From the NCBI GenBank assembly GCA_029268225.1, contig JAJUGJ010000003.1, positions 1 to 64,000 of the forward strand: a stretch of DNA of 64,000 nucleotides, in the 5' to 3' direction. A program made the translations under genes and the position numbers. Shown piece after piece: positions 55,948-64,000 of the stretch. Positions within the stretch are counted from its first letter, which is position 1, and each line of letters begins with the position of its first letter. The notes under the pieces are model-generated. The model saw only the letters and a list, made by a program, of their open reading frames with translations. It did not search any database and was not told the DNA's origin. The DNA comes from Burkholderiales bacterium. GTDB lineage: Bacteria > Pseudomonadota > Gammaproteobacteria > Burkholderiales > Burkholderiaceae_C.

Positions 55948-57117
55948 ATGCGGGTGTTGCTTGTTCACAATGCGTATCAGCAGCGTGGTGGTGAAGACAG
56001 CGTTGTGGAGTCGGAAGCGGCCTTGTTGCGCCAGCGTGGGCATGACGTCCGTGTGCTATTGAGGCACAACGATGAGGTGAATGGGCTGTCGCGTTGGAAT
56101 TTGGCAGCCCAGACCTTGTGGTCGCACAAGACAGTGACACAGCTGAGCAGCATGACGGCGCAAGACCGGCCGGATGTGATCCATGTGCACAACACCTTAC
56201 CTTTGGTCTCGCCGTCGGTGTTTTGGTTTGCGACCCGGCATCGTGTGCCGGTGGTTCAGACGTTGCACAACTTTCGTTTGTTGTGCCCCCAGGCCACTTT
56301 GCTGCGCGATGGCCGGGTGTGTGAGGATTGTGTCGGGCGCTTGCCCTGGGCGGCCGTGAAGCACCGTTGTTACCGGGACTCGGCGGCTCAGACGGCAGCG
56401 GTGGCGGTGATGCTGGGCGTGCACCGGGCCTTGGGCACATGGCGTCACAAGGTGACGCGCTTCATTGCCCTGACGCAGTTTGGCAAAGACAAGTTTGTGC
56501 AGGGCGGGCTGGACGCGCAGCGCATCGACATCAAGCCCAATTTCATGGACATGATGCCGCCCCCGGATTGGTCTGCGCGTCAAGGCGGGCTCTATGTGGG
56601 GCGCTTGTCGGTGGAGAAGGGGGTGGAGGTGCTGATGGAGGTCATGCGCGCCTACCCCGAGCATCGTTTGACCGTCATCGGCAGCGGCCCGTTTGAGGCG
56701 CCGATGCGTGAGGTGGCGGGGCCGGCCTACCTGGGTGCTCAGCCTTTGTCAGAGGTAATGAGGCAGCTCAGTTCGGCGTCGTATCTGGTGCTGCCCAGCG
56801 TGTGTTACGAGGGCTTTCCGCGCACCTTGGTGGAGGCGTTTGCCTGTGGGGTGCCGGTGATTGCCAGCCGTCACGGCGCCTTGGCGGAGTTGGTGGACGA
56901 TGGGCGCACAGGGCTGTTGTTTGAGCCCGGGGATGCGGCCGACCTGATGGCAAAGTTGCAGTGGGCGGACGCGAACCCGCAAGCCATGCAAGCCATGGGG
57001 CATGCAGCGCGTTTGGAGTATGAGTCGTGCTACACGCCAGAGCGCAATGGGCAGCAGTTGGAAGAGATTTACCGTCGGGCGATGGCCGATGTGGCGCACC
57101 CACGAACCAGTGATTGA
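55948..57117 (+). CDS. Glycosyltransferase family 4 protein
   Basis: A 389-residue GT-B transferase. The N-terminal domain has VLLVHNAYQQRGGEDSV and HVHNTLPLVSPSVF; the C-terminal domain has the GRLSVEKGVEVLMEVM and EGFPRTLVEAFACGVPV motifs with the conserved E-x7-E. A CxxC-like cluster (LCPQATLLRDGRVCEDC) appears near residue 115-130, as in some WbuB/capsule transferases. Donor and acceptor are unknown. It is 19 bases after gmd and directly before a polymerase gene. Confidence 0.92.
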   Translation: MRVLLVHNAYQQRGGEDSVVESEAALLRQRGHDVRVLLRHNDEVNGLSRWNLAAQTLWSHKTVTQLSSMTAQDRPDVIHVHNTLPLVSPSVFWFATRHRVPVVQTLHNFRLLCPQATLLRDGRVCEDCVGRLPWAAVKHRCYRDSAAQTAAVAVMLGVHRALGTWRHKVTRFIALTQFGKDKFVQGGLDAQRIDIKPNFMDMMPPPDWSARQGGLYVGRLSVEKGVEVLMEVMRAYPEHRLTVIGSGPFEAPMREVAGPAYLGAQPLSEVMRQLSSASYLVLPSVCYEGFPRTLVEAFACGVPVIASRHGALAELVDDGRTGLLFEPGDAADLMAKLQWADANPQAMQAMGHAARLEYESCYTPERNGQQLEEIYRRAMADVAHPRTSD

Positions 57118-57119
57118 TC

Positions 57120-58622
57120 ATGAGCCGTAATGCTTTCCTTGCCATCACGCCCGGTGCGCAGCGCGCGAACCGGTCGCGCTCTTTTGCGGGGGCGATCACG
57201 CTGTTGGCCTTGTTGACCTTCTTCACGGTCTTCACCTGGCTGTTGATGGCGCCGCAGTTTTTCTTGTTGCAGCTGCCTCTGTTGCTGGGCGCGGTATTTT
57301 TGCTGCTGTTTTTTGGCCTGGGTTATTTCCTCAATCCACCTGAGTGGACTGGCGCGTTTTTGATGGCCTTGCTTTACCTTGCGCAGGACTTCACGGTGCG
57401 CCAGGGCCTGGTGGGTGGCGGTGGTGTGGACTTGCAGTCTTTGGTCAAGGGTGGGATTGCAGCCTTGTTGATGGGATATGGCCTGTTCAATGGGGCCACA
57501 CGTGTGGCACGCCTGCCAGTGTTGTGGCTGTTTTTTGCGTACGCGGCCTTTGGCTTATTCTCGGCGTCGTATTCGAGCGCAAGGGCTTTGGGCATTGGTT
57601 CGGGCTTTGCCTTGCTGGGGATCGCGTTTGCAACGGCCCGTGCCGCCACATCCACGCAAAAGGATTTGAAGTCGTATTGGTACGGGCTGTACATCGTGGC
57701 GGTGGTGTTGTGCGTGTCATCGCTGCTCTTGTTGGCGACCGTGCCTTTGATGGCGCGCGATTTGGCGGACCCGGGGGCCTATCGCCTGCGGGGCTTGACG
57801 GGCTCGGCCAACAGCCTGGGACCCATCATGGCCTTGGGAATCATTGCGGGGCTGATGCTGATCAAGCAGGCTCAGCCGGGGTGGCGCAAGAACATGCATC
57901 GCTTGTTCTGGGTGGCCATGGTGGTCGCCTTGGTGCTGACAAACAGCCGCTCGACCTTGCTGGGTTTGATCTTGGGGCTGGCTGCGGTGGAGGTGGTGCG
58001 GCGCAGGCAGACCATTTTGACAATTTTGCTGACTTTGCTGGGTGGCGCCTTATTCTTGACGGTGGTGGCCTTGCCGTCTTTGGCCAAGGGGTTGTTGCGT
58101 TTTGTTGCTGAGAACTTTTCTCGCAGTGGCAGTACCGAGGAAATCACCAATTTCACGGGGCGCAGCGAAATTTGGGAAGCGTGTTGGGGGCTGATCAAGG
58201 ACAAGCCTTGGCAGGGCTATGGTTTGGGCAGTGTGCGCATCGAGATCCCCAAGGTGTTTTATGACGAGTGGGGCAACACGGCGGCCACGGCGCATAACTT
58301 CGTGCTCGAAAGCTTGATCAGTGTGGGGGTGATTGGCACGAGCTTGCTGTTGGCGGTGGTCTTGATGTCGACGGTGGGTTTGACCCGAATGGTGACGCGG
58401 AGCCAGGTGTTGCGCGACGATGATCAGCGTGACATGGCGGTGTGTGCCTTGCGCTGCATGTTCATGCTGCTGATTCACGCGATGGTGGAGCGTGCTTTTG
58501 CGGGCATGGCGGCGCCTTCTACGGTGTTGTTGGGGGTGTGTGTGGCCACGTATGCGTTCTTTGCCATTCAGCAGTCCCAGGATCAACGTGTGCGCCATCA
58601 GTGCATCATGAGTCTGCGGTGA
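57120..58622 (+). CDS. O-antigen ligase/polymerase family (Wzy-like)
   Basis: A 500-residue membrane protein with about 11-12 hydrophobic segments and the large periplasmic loop region of the Wzy_C family (TGRSEIWEACWGLIKDKPWQ, then GYGLGSVRIEIPK and TAATAHNFVLESLI). The His in AHNFVLE matches the conserved catalytic loop of O-antigen ligases and polymerases. Next to a Wzx-like flippase it is most likely the polymerase of a Wzx/Wzy-dependent exopolysaccharide. The stop overlaps the GTG start of the flippase gene by four bases. Confidence 0.88.
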   Translation: MSRNAFLAITPGAQRANRSRSFAGAITLLALLTFFTVFTWLLMAPQFFLLQLPLLLGAVFLLLFFGLGYFLNPPEWTGAFLMALLYLAQDFTVRQGLVGGGGVDLQSLVKGGIAALLMGYGLFNGATRVARLPVLWLFFAYAAFGLFSASYSSARALGIGSGFALLGIAFATARAATSTQKDLKSYWYGLYIVAVVLCVSSLLLLATVPLMARDLADPGAYRLRGLTGSANSLGPIMALGIIAGLMLIKQAQPGWRKNMHRLFWVAMVVALVLTNSRSTLLGLILGLAAVEVVRRRQTILTILLTLLGGALFLTVVALPSLAKGLLRFVAENFSRSGSTEEITNFTGRSEIWEACWGLIKDKPWQGYGLGSVRIEIPKVFYDEWGNTAATAHNFVLESLISVGVIGTSLLLAVVLMSTVGLTRMVTRSQVLRDDDQRDMAVCALRCMFMLLIHAMVERAFAGMAAPSTVLLGVCVATYAFFAIQQSQDQRVRHQCIMSLR

Positions 58623-59890
58623 GCCATTTGCAGCGCCTGTGGCGCTCCCCGGAGGCGTGGCTGCTGCTGTCGAACTTGTTGTCTCGGCTGCTGGGCTTTG
58701 TGGTGTCTTTGCTGGTGTCGCGCTTGGCGGGTGTGTCGGCCCTGGGGTTGTATTCCGGCTTGTTGATCACGGCAGCGAGCCCCACGACGCCGGTCTCAGC
58801 GGTGTTGGCCAACAACGCGACGATGTTGAGCGCGCGTCATCATGGACAGGCAACGGTGTGGGCCTTGTTGTGGGCTCAGTGGCCGGCCTGGCTGTGGGGT
58901 TTGTTGTTGGCCGCCTTGGGCTGTGCGTCGATGTTGCACGCCTCGACCTTGATCAGTTCGGGCATGTTGCCCGTGGCCATGGTGTTGTGGGTGACGGCGG
59001 GTTTGGTATTGGGGCAGCTGCTCACGCACACGGTGGTGGGGGTGTATCACGGCTCGGATTTGTCGCGTCGCGCCTCGTGGGTGACCAGTGCCACGACGGT
59101 GGTGGCGCTGTTGTCGGCATACCCGGTGCTGCACTGGTGGGGTTTGCAGGGCATTGTGGTGCAGGCGATGTGTGTGGCTTTGCTGCCGGGCCTGTGGATG
59201 TGCACGCTGGCATGGCGTGAGCAGGCTGGGGGCGTTGCAAGAGCGCCGGCCCAGGGCCTGAGTGCTGAAAGCTTTCAGCAGTTTCGCAAGGCCTGGCCGA
59301 ACATGCTGGCCACGGTACTGAACAATGGGACGAACTGGCTCGCGTGCATTTATTTGGCCGAGCGCTTTCATGGGCATGCCGGATTGGGCGTGGTGGCCAT
59401 CAGCTTGCAGTGGATGGCTTTGATGCAACTGCCCGTGAGCAGTTGGGGCGGGCGCGTCATGCGGGCTTTGTCCCTCGCGCATCTGGAGGGGCCTGCCAAC
59501 TTCAAGCATGAGATGCGCCGGCAACTGTGGCGTTGTGCGTGGGTGTCTTTGCTGGGTGGGGGCGCGGTTCTGGCGGTGTCGCCTTGGGTGGCGGACCTGT
59601 ACCGTGTGGAACGACAGACCTTGTTCTGGATGCTGGCCTTCAACGCCTTTGCCACGGTGTTGGCGGGCATCAATGTGGTGTACGAGCGGGTGTTTTTTTG
59701 TCTGGGTACGCAGCGGCCTTGGCTGTGGTGGTCAGGTGCAGCCTATGTCATCCAGCTGGCGGTGACATGGCTGTTCATTCCCCAGGCGATTCAGGCTGTG
59801 GCAGTGGGTAATGTGGTGGCATGCTTGGCGGTGTCGGTGGGTGTGACGATCTACCTGTGGCGCAAGGGGTATCTGGGCAGGGGGGCGTGA
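58619..59890 (+). CDS. Polysaccharide flippase, Wzx-like
   Basis: A 423-residue membrane protein with about 12 predicted helices and almost no hydrophilic domain, of the MATE/MOP flippase superfamily that moves undecaprenyl-linked repeat units outward. SNLLSRLLGFVVSLLVSRL at the N-terminus is typical. The GTG at 58619, overlapping the previous stop as GTGA, is chosen; the longer open frame reaches back into the polymerase gene. Its stop overlaps the glycosidase start by one base. Codon use here is G-rich at third positions and less C-biased than upstream genes. Confidence 0.85.
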   Translation: MSHLQRLWRSPEAWLLLSNLLSRLLGFVVSLLVSRLAGVSALGLYSGLLITAASPTTPVSAVLANNATMLSARHHGQATVWALLWAQWPAWLWGLLLAALGCASMLHASTLISSGMLPVAMVLWVTAGLVLGQLLTHTVVGVYHGSDLSRRASWVTSATTVVALLSAYPVLHWWGLQGIVVQAMCVALLPGLWMCTLAWREQAGGVARAPAQGLSAESFQQFRKAWPNMLATVLNNGTNWLACIYLAERFHGHAGLGVVAISLQWMALMQLPVSSWGGRVMRALSLAHLEGPANFKHEMRRQLWRCAWVSLLGGGAVLAVSPWVADLYRVERQTLFWMLAFNAFATVLAGINVVYERVFFCLGTQRPWLWWSGAAYVIQLAVTWLFIPQAIQAVAVGNVVACLAVSVGVTIYLWRKGYLGRGA

Positions 59891-61863
59891 TGAAGAGGCT
59901 GTGGCCGTTTGCTTGCGGTTTGCTGATGCTGGGCGTTGCGCATGCCAATTTGCTGAGGCATGCCACTTTGGATGGCGTGGAAGGGCAGGTGCCCAGGGGC
60001 ATGTTCCACGGCGTGGGTTATGACGCCAGCACCGGCCCGGCTGGCGCGGGTACCTTGTCGGTGAACTACCGAAATGGGAAGGCGATGGATGGCCGCCCTT
60101 ACACCGAGGTGGAGTTGAGCAACCGTGCCTCACAGTCGGCCAACTACACCCTGAACCTGTCCACATCACGCATTGCTTTGGCCGAGGGGCAAACGTACAG
60201 CCTCTCCACCTGGGTGAGCGTGTCCGGCCCTATTCCGAGGCCAGTGGTAATGAACCTGGGCTTTCAGTTGTATCAGGCCAATGGGGGGTATCTGTCTGAG
60301 TGGGTGGATGGCGCAGGTGCGTACCAGGCGGGCTTGGGCGGCGCGCAGCAGTTGAAGGCCGAGATCGCGGGCGGTGTGCCAGATCAGCGTTCAGGGCGTG
60401 TGCCGGATAGCGGTTTTCCTCGTCTGGCGGTGTACAACATTCCGGCGGGCTCGGTGTTTCGGTTTCGCTTCAGCGGCGTTGTCTTGACGGCAGACTCGGG
60501 TGTAAAAGGTGTTCAGGTCTTGCCGGTGAATGCGCTACCTCAAAAGGTGGCGCCAGGCGCTGTGTTGCCGTTGACGGTAGGTTTGCGGGGCAGGCCCCAA
60601 GAGGGCTCAGGTGAAGTGGTGTCGCGCCTGGCGCTGTTGAGCGTTTCAGGTGGCAGCCGTGTGAACTTGCCTTCGACCCATTCACTGGTGTTGAACCATT
60701 CGGGCCGCCATGAGGATGTGTGGCAGGTGCGCTTGCCCAAGATCATGCCCAATGGCAAGTACGAGCTTTGGTATGAGTTGCCGAGGCAGAAGGTGCGTAC
60801 ACGCTTGGGTGTGCTGGAGGTGAGCCAGGCGGCAGGCATGTGGGTGGGGTATTCGTTTCACCGTTATCCGGGGGCGAGTGAGAGCACTTTGGGGCCACTT
60901 CAGGCGCGTTATCAGTTGGCGCGGAGTTTGGCCAGTGATCTCGCTTATGGCGTGCAATGGTGGCTGGGCCCCGATGAATACGATTGGCGTGGTTTGATGC
61001 GTTGGGCGCAGTTTCATGCGAATGAAAATGAGCGCAAGTTGGTGATGACGTTTTCAGGCACACCGCGCTGGGCCAGTGCGGCGCCTCATCAGCGTTCGGC
61101 CATGGGCTTGATGGGGTATGCGGCGCCGCCGGCCGCCGTGCATCGGGCCGCGTATCAGCGCATGGTCAAAGAGACGGTGACGCGTTTGAAGGGGCGTTTG
61201 CTGGCGACCGAGTGCTGGAACGAGCCCAACAGCCGTGATTTTTTCACCGGCACACAAACGGATTTGGCTGATTTGTGCAAAGCGGTGTACGTGTCGACGA
61301 AGGCGGTAGAGCCAACGGTGCCGGTGATTTGCCCGCAGGCCGATGACCCGGTGCACATGGATTTTGTGTACAGCGCGAGGACCTCGGCAGGCGAGCCCAT
61401 TCACCAGTTTTGTGATGTGGTGGGGGCGCACCTGTACAACCGCCTGGGCTCGGATGCGCGAGGACGTGACTACTCGAAGTTGCGCTTGCGGGATGGGTTG
61501 GAAGCGATGGCGGCAATGAGCCGCAAGCATGGCATCAACAAGCCTTTGGCCATCACGGAGTTTGGCATTTCAAGTTGCGTGGCGCAGGGCACGCCAGCGT
61601 ATCCGCAGGTGTTTGGGCGCATGCGCTCGGAGGATGCCGCCGAGGCCTTGTATCGTTCGCTGGCGCAGATGCGCGAGTTTGGCGTGATGATGGTGGCGCT
61701 GTATTCGTTTGACTTGCTCAACCGCGACCCCGAGTGTTTGCCGGGAGGCAGTTTCATCAGGATGACCGAGTTGGATGCGGCTGGGAGACAGCGTGTGGAT
61801 CCGGTGGTGCTGCGGCGCGTGAATGATGCGGTGTCGGACTTCGGTTGGAGGGGGCATGACTGA
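59890..61863 (+). CDS. Secreted GH39/PslG-like glycoside hydrolase
   Basis: A 657-residue exported protein. A signal peptide (1-19, ending GVAHA) and an N-terminal beta-sandwich, carbohydrate-binding-like region (about 20-305) precede a TIM-barrel hydrolase (about 317-655). Catalytic glutamates are evident: acid/base Glu445 in ECWNEPN and nucleophile Glu557 in ITEFGIS, with the GAHLYNR segment between. This is the clan-A/GH39 pattern of PslG, which trims or edits Psl during export. By location it should process the polysaccharide made here. The start overlaps the flippase stop by one base. Confidence 0.87.
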   Translation: MKRLWPFACGLLMLGVAHANLLRHATLDGVEGQVPRGMFHGVGYDASTGPAGAGTLSVNYRNGKAMDGRPYTEVELSNRASQSANYTLNLSTSRIALAEGQTYSLSTWVSVSGPIPRPVVMNLGFQLYQANGGYLSEWVDGAGAYQAGLGGAQQLKAEIAGGVPDQRSGRVPDSGFPRLAVYNIPAGSVFRFRFSGVVLTADSGVKGVQVLPVNALPQKVAPGAVLPLTVGLRGRPQEGSGEVVSRLALLSVSGGSRVNLPSTHSLVLNHSGRHEDVWQVRLPKIMPNGKYELWYELPRQKVRTRLGVLEVSQAAGMWVGYSFHRYPGASESTLGPLQARYQLARSLASDLAYGVQWWLGPDEYDWRGLMRWAQFHANENERKLVMTFSGTPRWASAAPHQRSAMGLMGYAAPPAAVHRAAYQRMVKETVTRLKGRLLATECWNEPNSRDFFTGTQTDLADLCKAVYVSTKAVEPTVPVICPQADDPVHMDFVYSARTSAGEPIHQFCDVVGAHLYNRLGSDARGRDYSKLRLRDGLEAMAAMSRKHGINKPLAITEFGISSCVAQGTPAYPQVFGRMRSEDAAEALYRSLAQMREFGVMMVALYSFDLLNRDPECLPGGSFIRMTELDAAGRQRVDPVVLRRVNDAVSDFGWRGHD

Positions 61864-62983
61864 GATGGGAGAGGCGAGAGTGAGGGCGCAGAAGCCGACC
61901 AGGGTGGCGGTGGTGACCAACATTCCGGCACCGTACCGGTTACAGGTGTTTGAGCATCTGGTGGCGCATCAGGACCTGGATGTGTGTGTGTTTTATTGCA
62001 GTGGGCGTGAGCCTGATCGGGAATGGGATTTGCGCCATTCGCCCGTGAAACAGCAATTTTTCAAGGAAAAGTTTTTCACTTATCGAGGCAAGTTCGTGCA
62101 CTGCAACCCGGATGCATGGGGGGCGTTGGCGGCATTCAGGCCCGACGTGGTGATCACGAGCGGATTCAACCCAACGTTCTTGGTGGCCTACTTGTATGCA
62201 CGTTGGCATGGAGCGCATCACATCGCGATGACCGATGGAACCGCGACGACCGAGGCAAGCTTGTCAGCCGTGCATCGGTTTGTGCGTCGGCGTGTGTATG
62301 CCGGCACGTCGGCTTTCATTGGGGCCAGTTTGGGCTCGTTTGAGCTCTACCGGTCTTATGGCATTGCGGATGCCAAGATATTCCAGTCTCACTTGTGTGC
62401 CAACAACGATGACTATGTGGGCGTGTCAGAGCAGGTGAGCAAAACCCACGACTTTGTTTTTAGTGGGCGCTTCGTACCTGGCAAGAACCCCTTATTTGCC
62501 TTGGAGGTGGCTCAGGCCGTGGCGCGGCGTTTGGGTCGCCAGATGAGCATCTTGTTGCTCGGCTCTGGTGAGATGGCCGATGAGATGCGCAAGGTGGCCG
62601 ATGGCATGGCCACGGAGGTGAGCGCCACGTTTGCGGGCTTTGTGAAGCAGGCTCAGTTGCCGAGCTTGTATGCGTCAGCCAGGATTTTGCTGTTTCCTAC
62701 GCAGTTGGACACCTGGGGTGTGGTGGCCAATGAGGCTTGCGCGGCAGGTTTGCCTGTGGTGGTGACGCCGATGGCAGGTGTGGCCGGCGAGTTGGTGGTG
62801 CATGAGGACAATGGTTATGTCTTGCCCTTGGCTCTGAAAGCCTGGGTGGACGCTTGCGTCGCCCTGTTGACCCGGCCCACGCTGTATGCGCAGTTTGCGC
62901 AACGCAGCGTGGAGCGAGTCAAACCCTACACCTACCGGAATGCGGCAGAGGGCATTTATGAGGCGGTGCTCAGTACTCGTTGA
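61856..62983 (+). CDS. Glycosyltransferase (GT-B fold)
   Basis: A 375-residue transferase with VAVVTNIPAPYRLQVFEHL at the start, VFYCSGREPDREWDL, FSGRFVPGKNPLFALE, and a GT4-like donor site (FPTQLDTWGVVANEACAAGLPVV). Donor and acceptor are unknown. The ATG at 61856 overlaps the hydrolase gene by eight bases, and an ATG at 61865 is an alternative. It is the last rightward gene of the unit, and its 3' end overlaps the convergent epsG gene by 14 bases. Confidence 0.9.
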   Translation: MTEMGEARVRAQKPTRVAVVTNIPAPYRLQVFEHLVAHQDLDVCVFYCSGREPDREWDLRHSPVKQQFFKEKFFTYRGKFVHCNPDAWGALAAFRPDVVITSGFNPTFLVAYLYARWHGAHHIAMTDGTATTEASLSAVHRFVRRRVYAGTSAFIGASLGSFELYRSYGIADAKIFQSHLCANNDDYVGVSEQVSKTHDFVFSGRFVPGKNPLFALEVAQAVARRLGRQMSILLLGSGEMADEMRKVADGMATEVSATFAGFVKQAQLPSLYASARILLFPTQLDTWGVVANEACAAGLPVVVTPMAGVAGELVVHEDNGYVLPLALKAWVDACVALLTRPTLYAQFAQRSVERVKPYTYRNAAEGIYEAVLSTR

Positions 62984-63893
62984 GGATGGTGCCCACCACC
63001 CGAGTTGAACTCATGGAGACGGTGCCCAGCAGGCTCTGCATGGCGGCGACGCCGGTGTGATTGCGACGCGCAAGCATCAGGGCCGCACCACATTTGGCCG
63101 CCACGACGGCACTGTCGGCCCCACTGGCGGCAGCGGGTGTGTCCACGATGATGCGATCGAATTTGGTGCGCAGTTCACGAATCAGCAGTTCGAATGCGGG
63201 CCGCTCCAGCAGTTCGAGGGGGTTGGGGGGCGTACCACCGACCGGCAGGATGAAGAGGTTGTTCAGGTCTGGAACGGACTGGATCACGTTGGTGGCCGCA
63301 CGACCTGACAGCACGGCTGAAAGACCTGCACCACGGTATTCCATGTTGAACACCTCGTGCAAGCGGGGGTTGCGCATGTCGGCGTCAATCAGCAGCGTGC
63401 GGCCAGGCAACTGGGAAAACGCCACAGCCAGGTTGGCGGCGAAGAAGGTTTTGCCATCTCCACTTTCCGGGCTGAGCACAGCGAGAGCATGGCGCGGACC
63501 CTCGTCGCTGTACATCTTCATGATCAGGTGACTGCGGATGCTGCGGAACGCCTCGGCCTGCTCGGAGAACGGCCGTGTGGCCACCACGAGTTCGGCGTTG
63601 AGACTCGTGCGGCTTTCGTTGGCGTAGGGGTAGTGGAATTGTTGAGCCAGTGCCCACAGGACATCGTCGCTATTGGCCAGACCCAGGGCTACGGCCGCCT
63701 CACCAAAACGGACACCGTTGTCCCGCTGGTAAGCGAGGATTTGCTCGATTTGCTCGGTGTTGAGGTTGTTGGCCTGACGAATGATGTCGCCAATGGATTG
63801 TTCGCGTGAGAAGTGCTGCGTGTCCTGGAATTCGGCGCTGGGGTCAGGTTGGAATGGCGCAGATTGCGAAGGCTGGAACGATGGGTGATTCAT
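62970..63893 (-). CDS. epsG: Chain-length tyrosine-kinase-like ATPase EpsG with MshEN-like N-domain
   Basis: A 307-residue BY-kinase-family ATPase that partners a Wzz-like protein in polymer length control. The ATPase part has Walker A ESGDGKT (143-149), Walker A' LLIDADMRNPRLH (167-179) and the Walker B IIVDTPAAASG. The N-terminal region (about 33-93) carries RFGEAAVALGLANSDDVLWA then LAQQ (62-85), a close fit to the 24-residue MshEN c-di-GMP motif. The protein stops right after the ATPase core (ILNEY), so the Tyr-rich tail of classical BY-kinases is missing. The ATG at 63891-63893 is used. It lies 10 bases after the partner gene. Confidence 0.9.
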   Translation of the reverse strand: MNHPSFQPSQSAPFQPDPSAEFQDTQHFSREQSIGDIIRQANNLNTEQIEQILAYQRDNGVRFGEAAVALGLANSDDVLWALAQQFHYPYANESRTSLNAELVVATRPFSEQAEAFRSIRSHLIMKMYSDEGPRHALAVLSPESGDGKTFFAANLAVAFSQLPGRTLLIDADMRNPRLHEVFNMEYRGAGLSAVLSGRAATNVIQSVPDLNNLFILPVGGTPPNPLELLERPAFELLIRELRTKFDRIIVDTPAAASGADSAVVAAKCGAALMLARRNHTGVAAMQSLLGTVSMSSTRVVGTILNEY

Positions 63894-63903
63894 GGTGCTT
63901 GCC

Positions 63904-64000
63904 TCAGGCCGTCTCGACACGCTTGACGTTGGTGGAAATCGCACTGAAGGATCCGGCGCGTTTGGACTTTTTCAGCCAGGGAAGCCGAGCCTGATATTTG
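63904..64000 (-). CDS. Probable chain-length determinant protein EpsF, C-terminus only
   Basis: The minus frame is open from the window edge to a TGA at 63904-63906, giving 31 residues: KYQARLPWLKK, then a basic Ser/Ala-rich tail ending NVKRVETA. The frame ends 10 bases before epsG. In XrtB exopolysaccharide loci the gene directly before epsG encodes the Wzz-like chain-length determinant EpsF, and a short basic cytosolic tail fits that. Identity rests mainly on context. Confidence 0.55.
   Translation of the reverse strand, partial: KYQARLPWLKKSKRAGSFSAISTNVKRVETA

Overview
The window is bacterial, GC-rich over most of its length, densely coding, and reads as a betaproteobacterial chromosome of the order Burkholderiales. 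The Gly-Met-rich GroEL tail, the DUF3149 miniprotein, the XrtB/EpsI exosortase pair, the NsrR/YtfE pair and the CheR-CheD-CheB order all fit that assignment. Genus cannot be fixed from the sequence alone.

Layout. 1-12.3 kb: 3' part of groEL, a small membrane protein, a PlpD-like secreted patatin, a cheR-cheD-cheB unit, a diguanylate cyclase overlapping a MinD/FlhG-type ATPase, a truncated haemoglobin, Smr and RadC proteins, an FKBP isomerase and ispH. 12.3-13.8 kb: serS followed by tRNA-Ser(CGA). 13.8-18.86 kb: an AT-rich integrated element of about 5.0 kb, bounded by a 23-bp direct repeat of the tRNA-Ser 3' end. It carries a tyrosine integrase, a serine recombinase with a repeat-rich candidate recombination site, one unknown 170-aa gene and one 481-aa gene with a C-terminal PD-(D/E)XK-like nuclease signature. 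18.9-23.3 kb: acyl-CoA dehydrogenase, thiolase and 3-hydroxyacyl-CoA dehydrogenase genes with a divergent AraC-type regulator. 23.4-39.2 kb: TrkA/TrkH potassium uptake, a TRIC/UPF0126 channel, a CAT-like acetyltransferase, a small lipoprotein, a Ca2+-type P-ATPase, NsrR and YtfE with two predicted NsrR operators between them, two phosphate-transport loci, and a Spy/CpxP-like protein upstream of an OmpR-type two-component system.

39.2-64 kb is an exopolysaccharide region. It supplies nucleotide sugars (Ugd, UDP-glucuronate 4-epimerase, a nucleotidyltransferase, RfbBDAC for dTDP-rhamnose, Gmd and Fcl for GDP-fucose). It also holds a four-gene block with a flippase-like membrane protein, a HAD-UbiA fusion, a DprE1-like oxidase and a DprE2-like reductase, resembling the polyprenyl-phosphate-arabinose pathway. 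The rest is polymer assembly: a WecG-type transferase, exosortase B, EpsI, two GT4-like transferases, a Wzy-like ligase/polymerase, a Wzx-like flippase, a GH39/PslG-like hydrolase and an EpsG ATPase whose N-terminus resembles a c-di-GMP-binding MshEN module. The last bases hold the C-terminus of a probable chain-length determinant protein (EpsF).

Most likely to repay further work: the tRNA-Ser element, where attL, attR, paired integrase arm-site repeats, a replacement tRNA terminator, a res-like array and an orphan nuclease cargo can all be read directly; the DPA-like module in a Gram-negative polysaccharide locus; and the MshEN-like EpsG.
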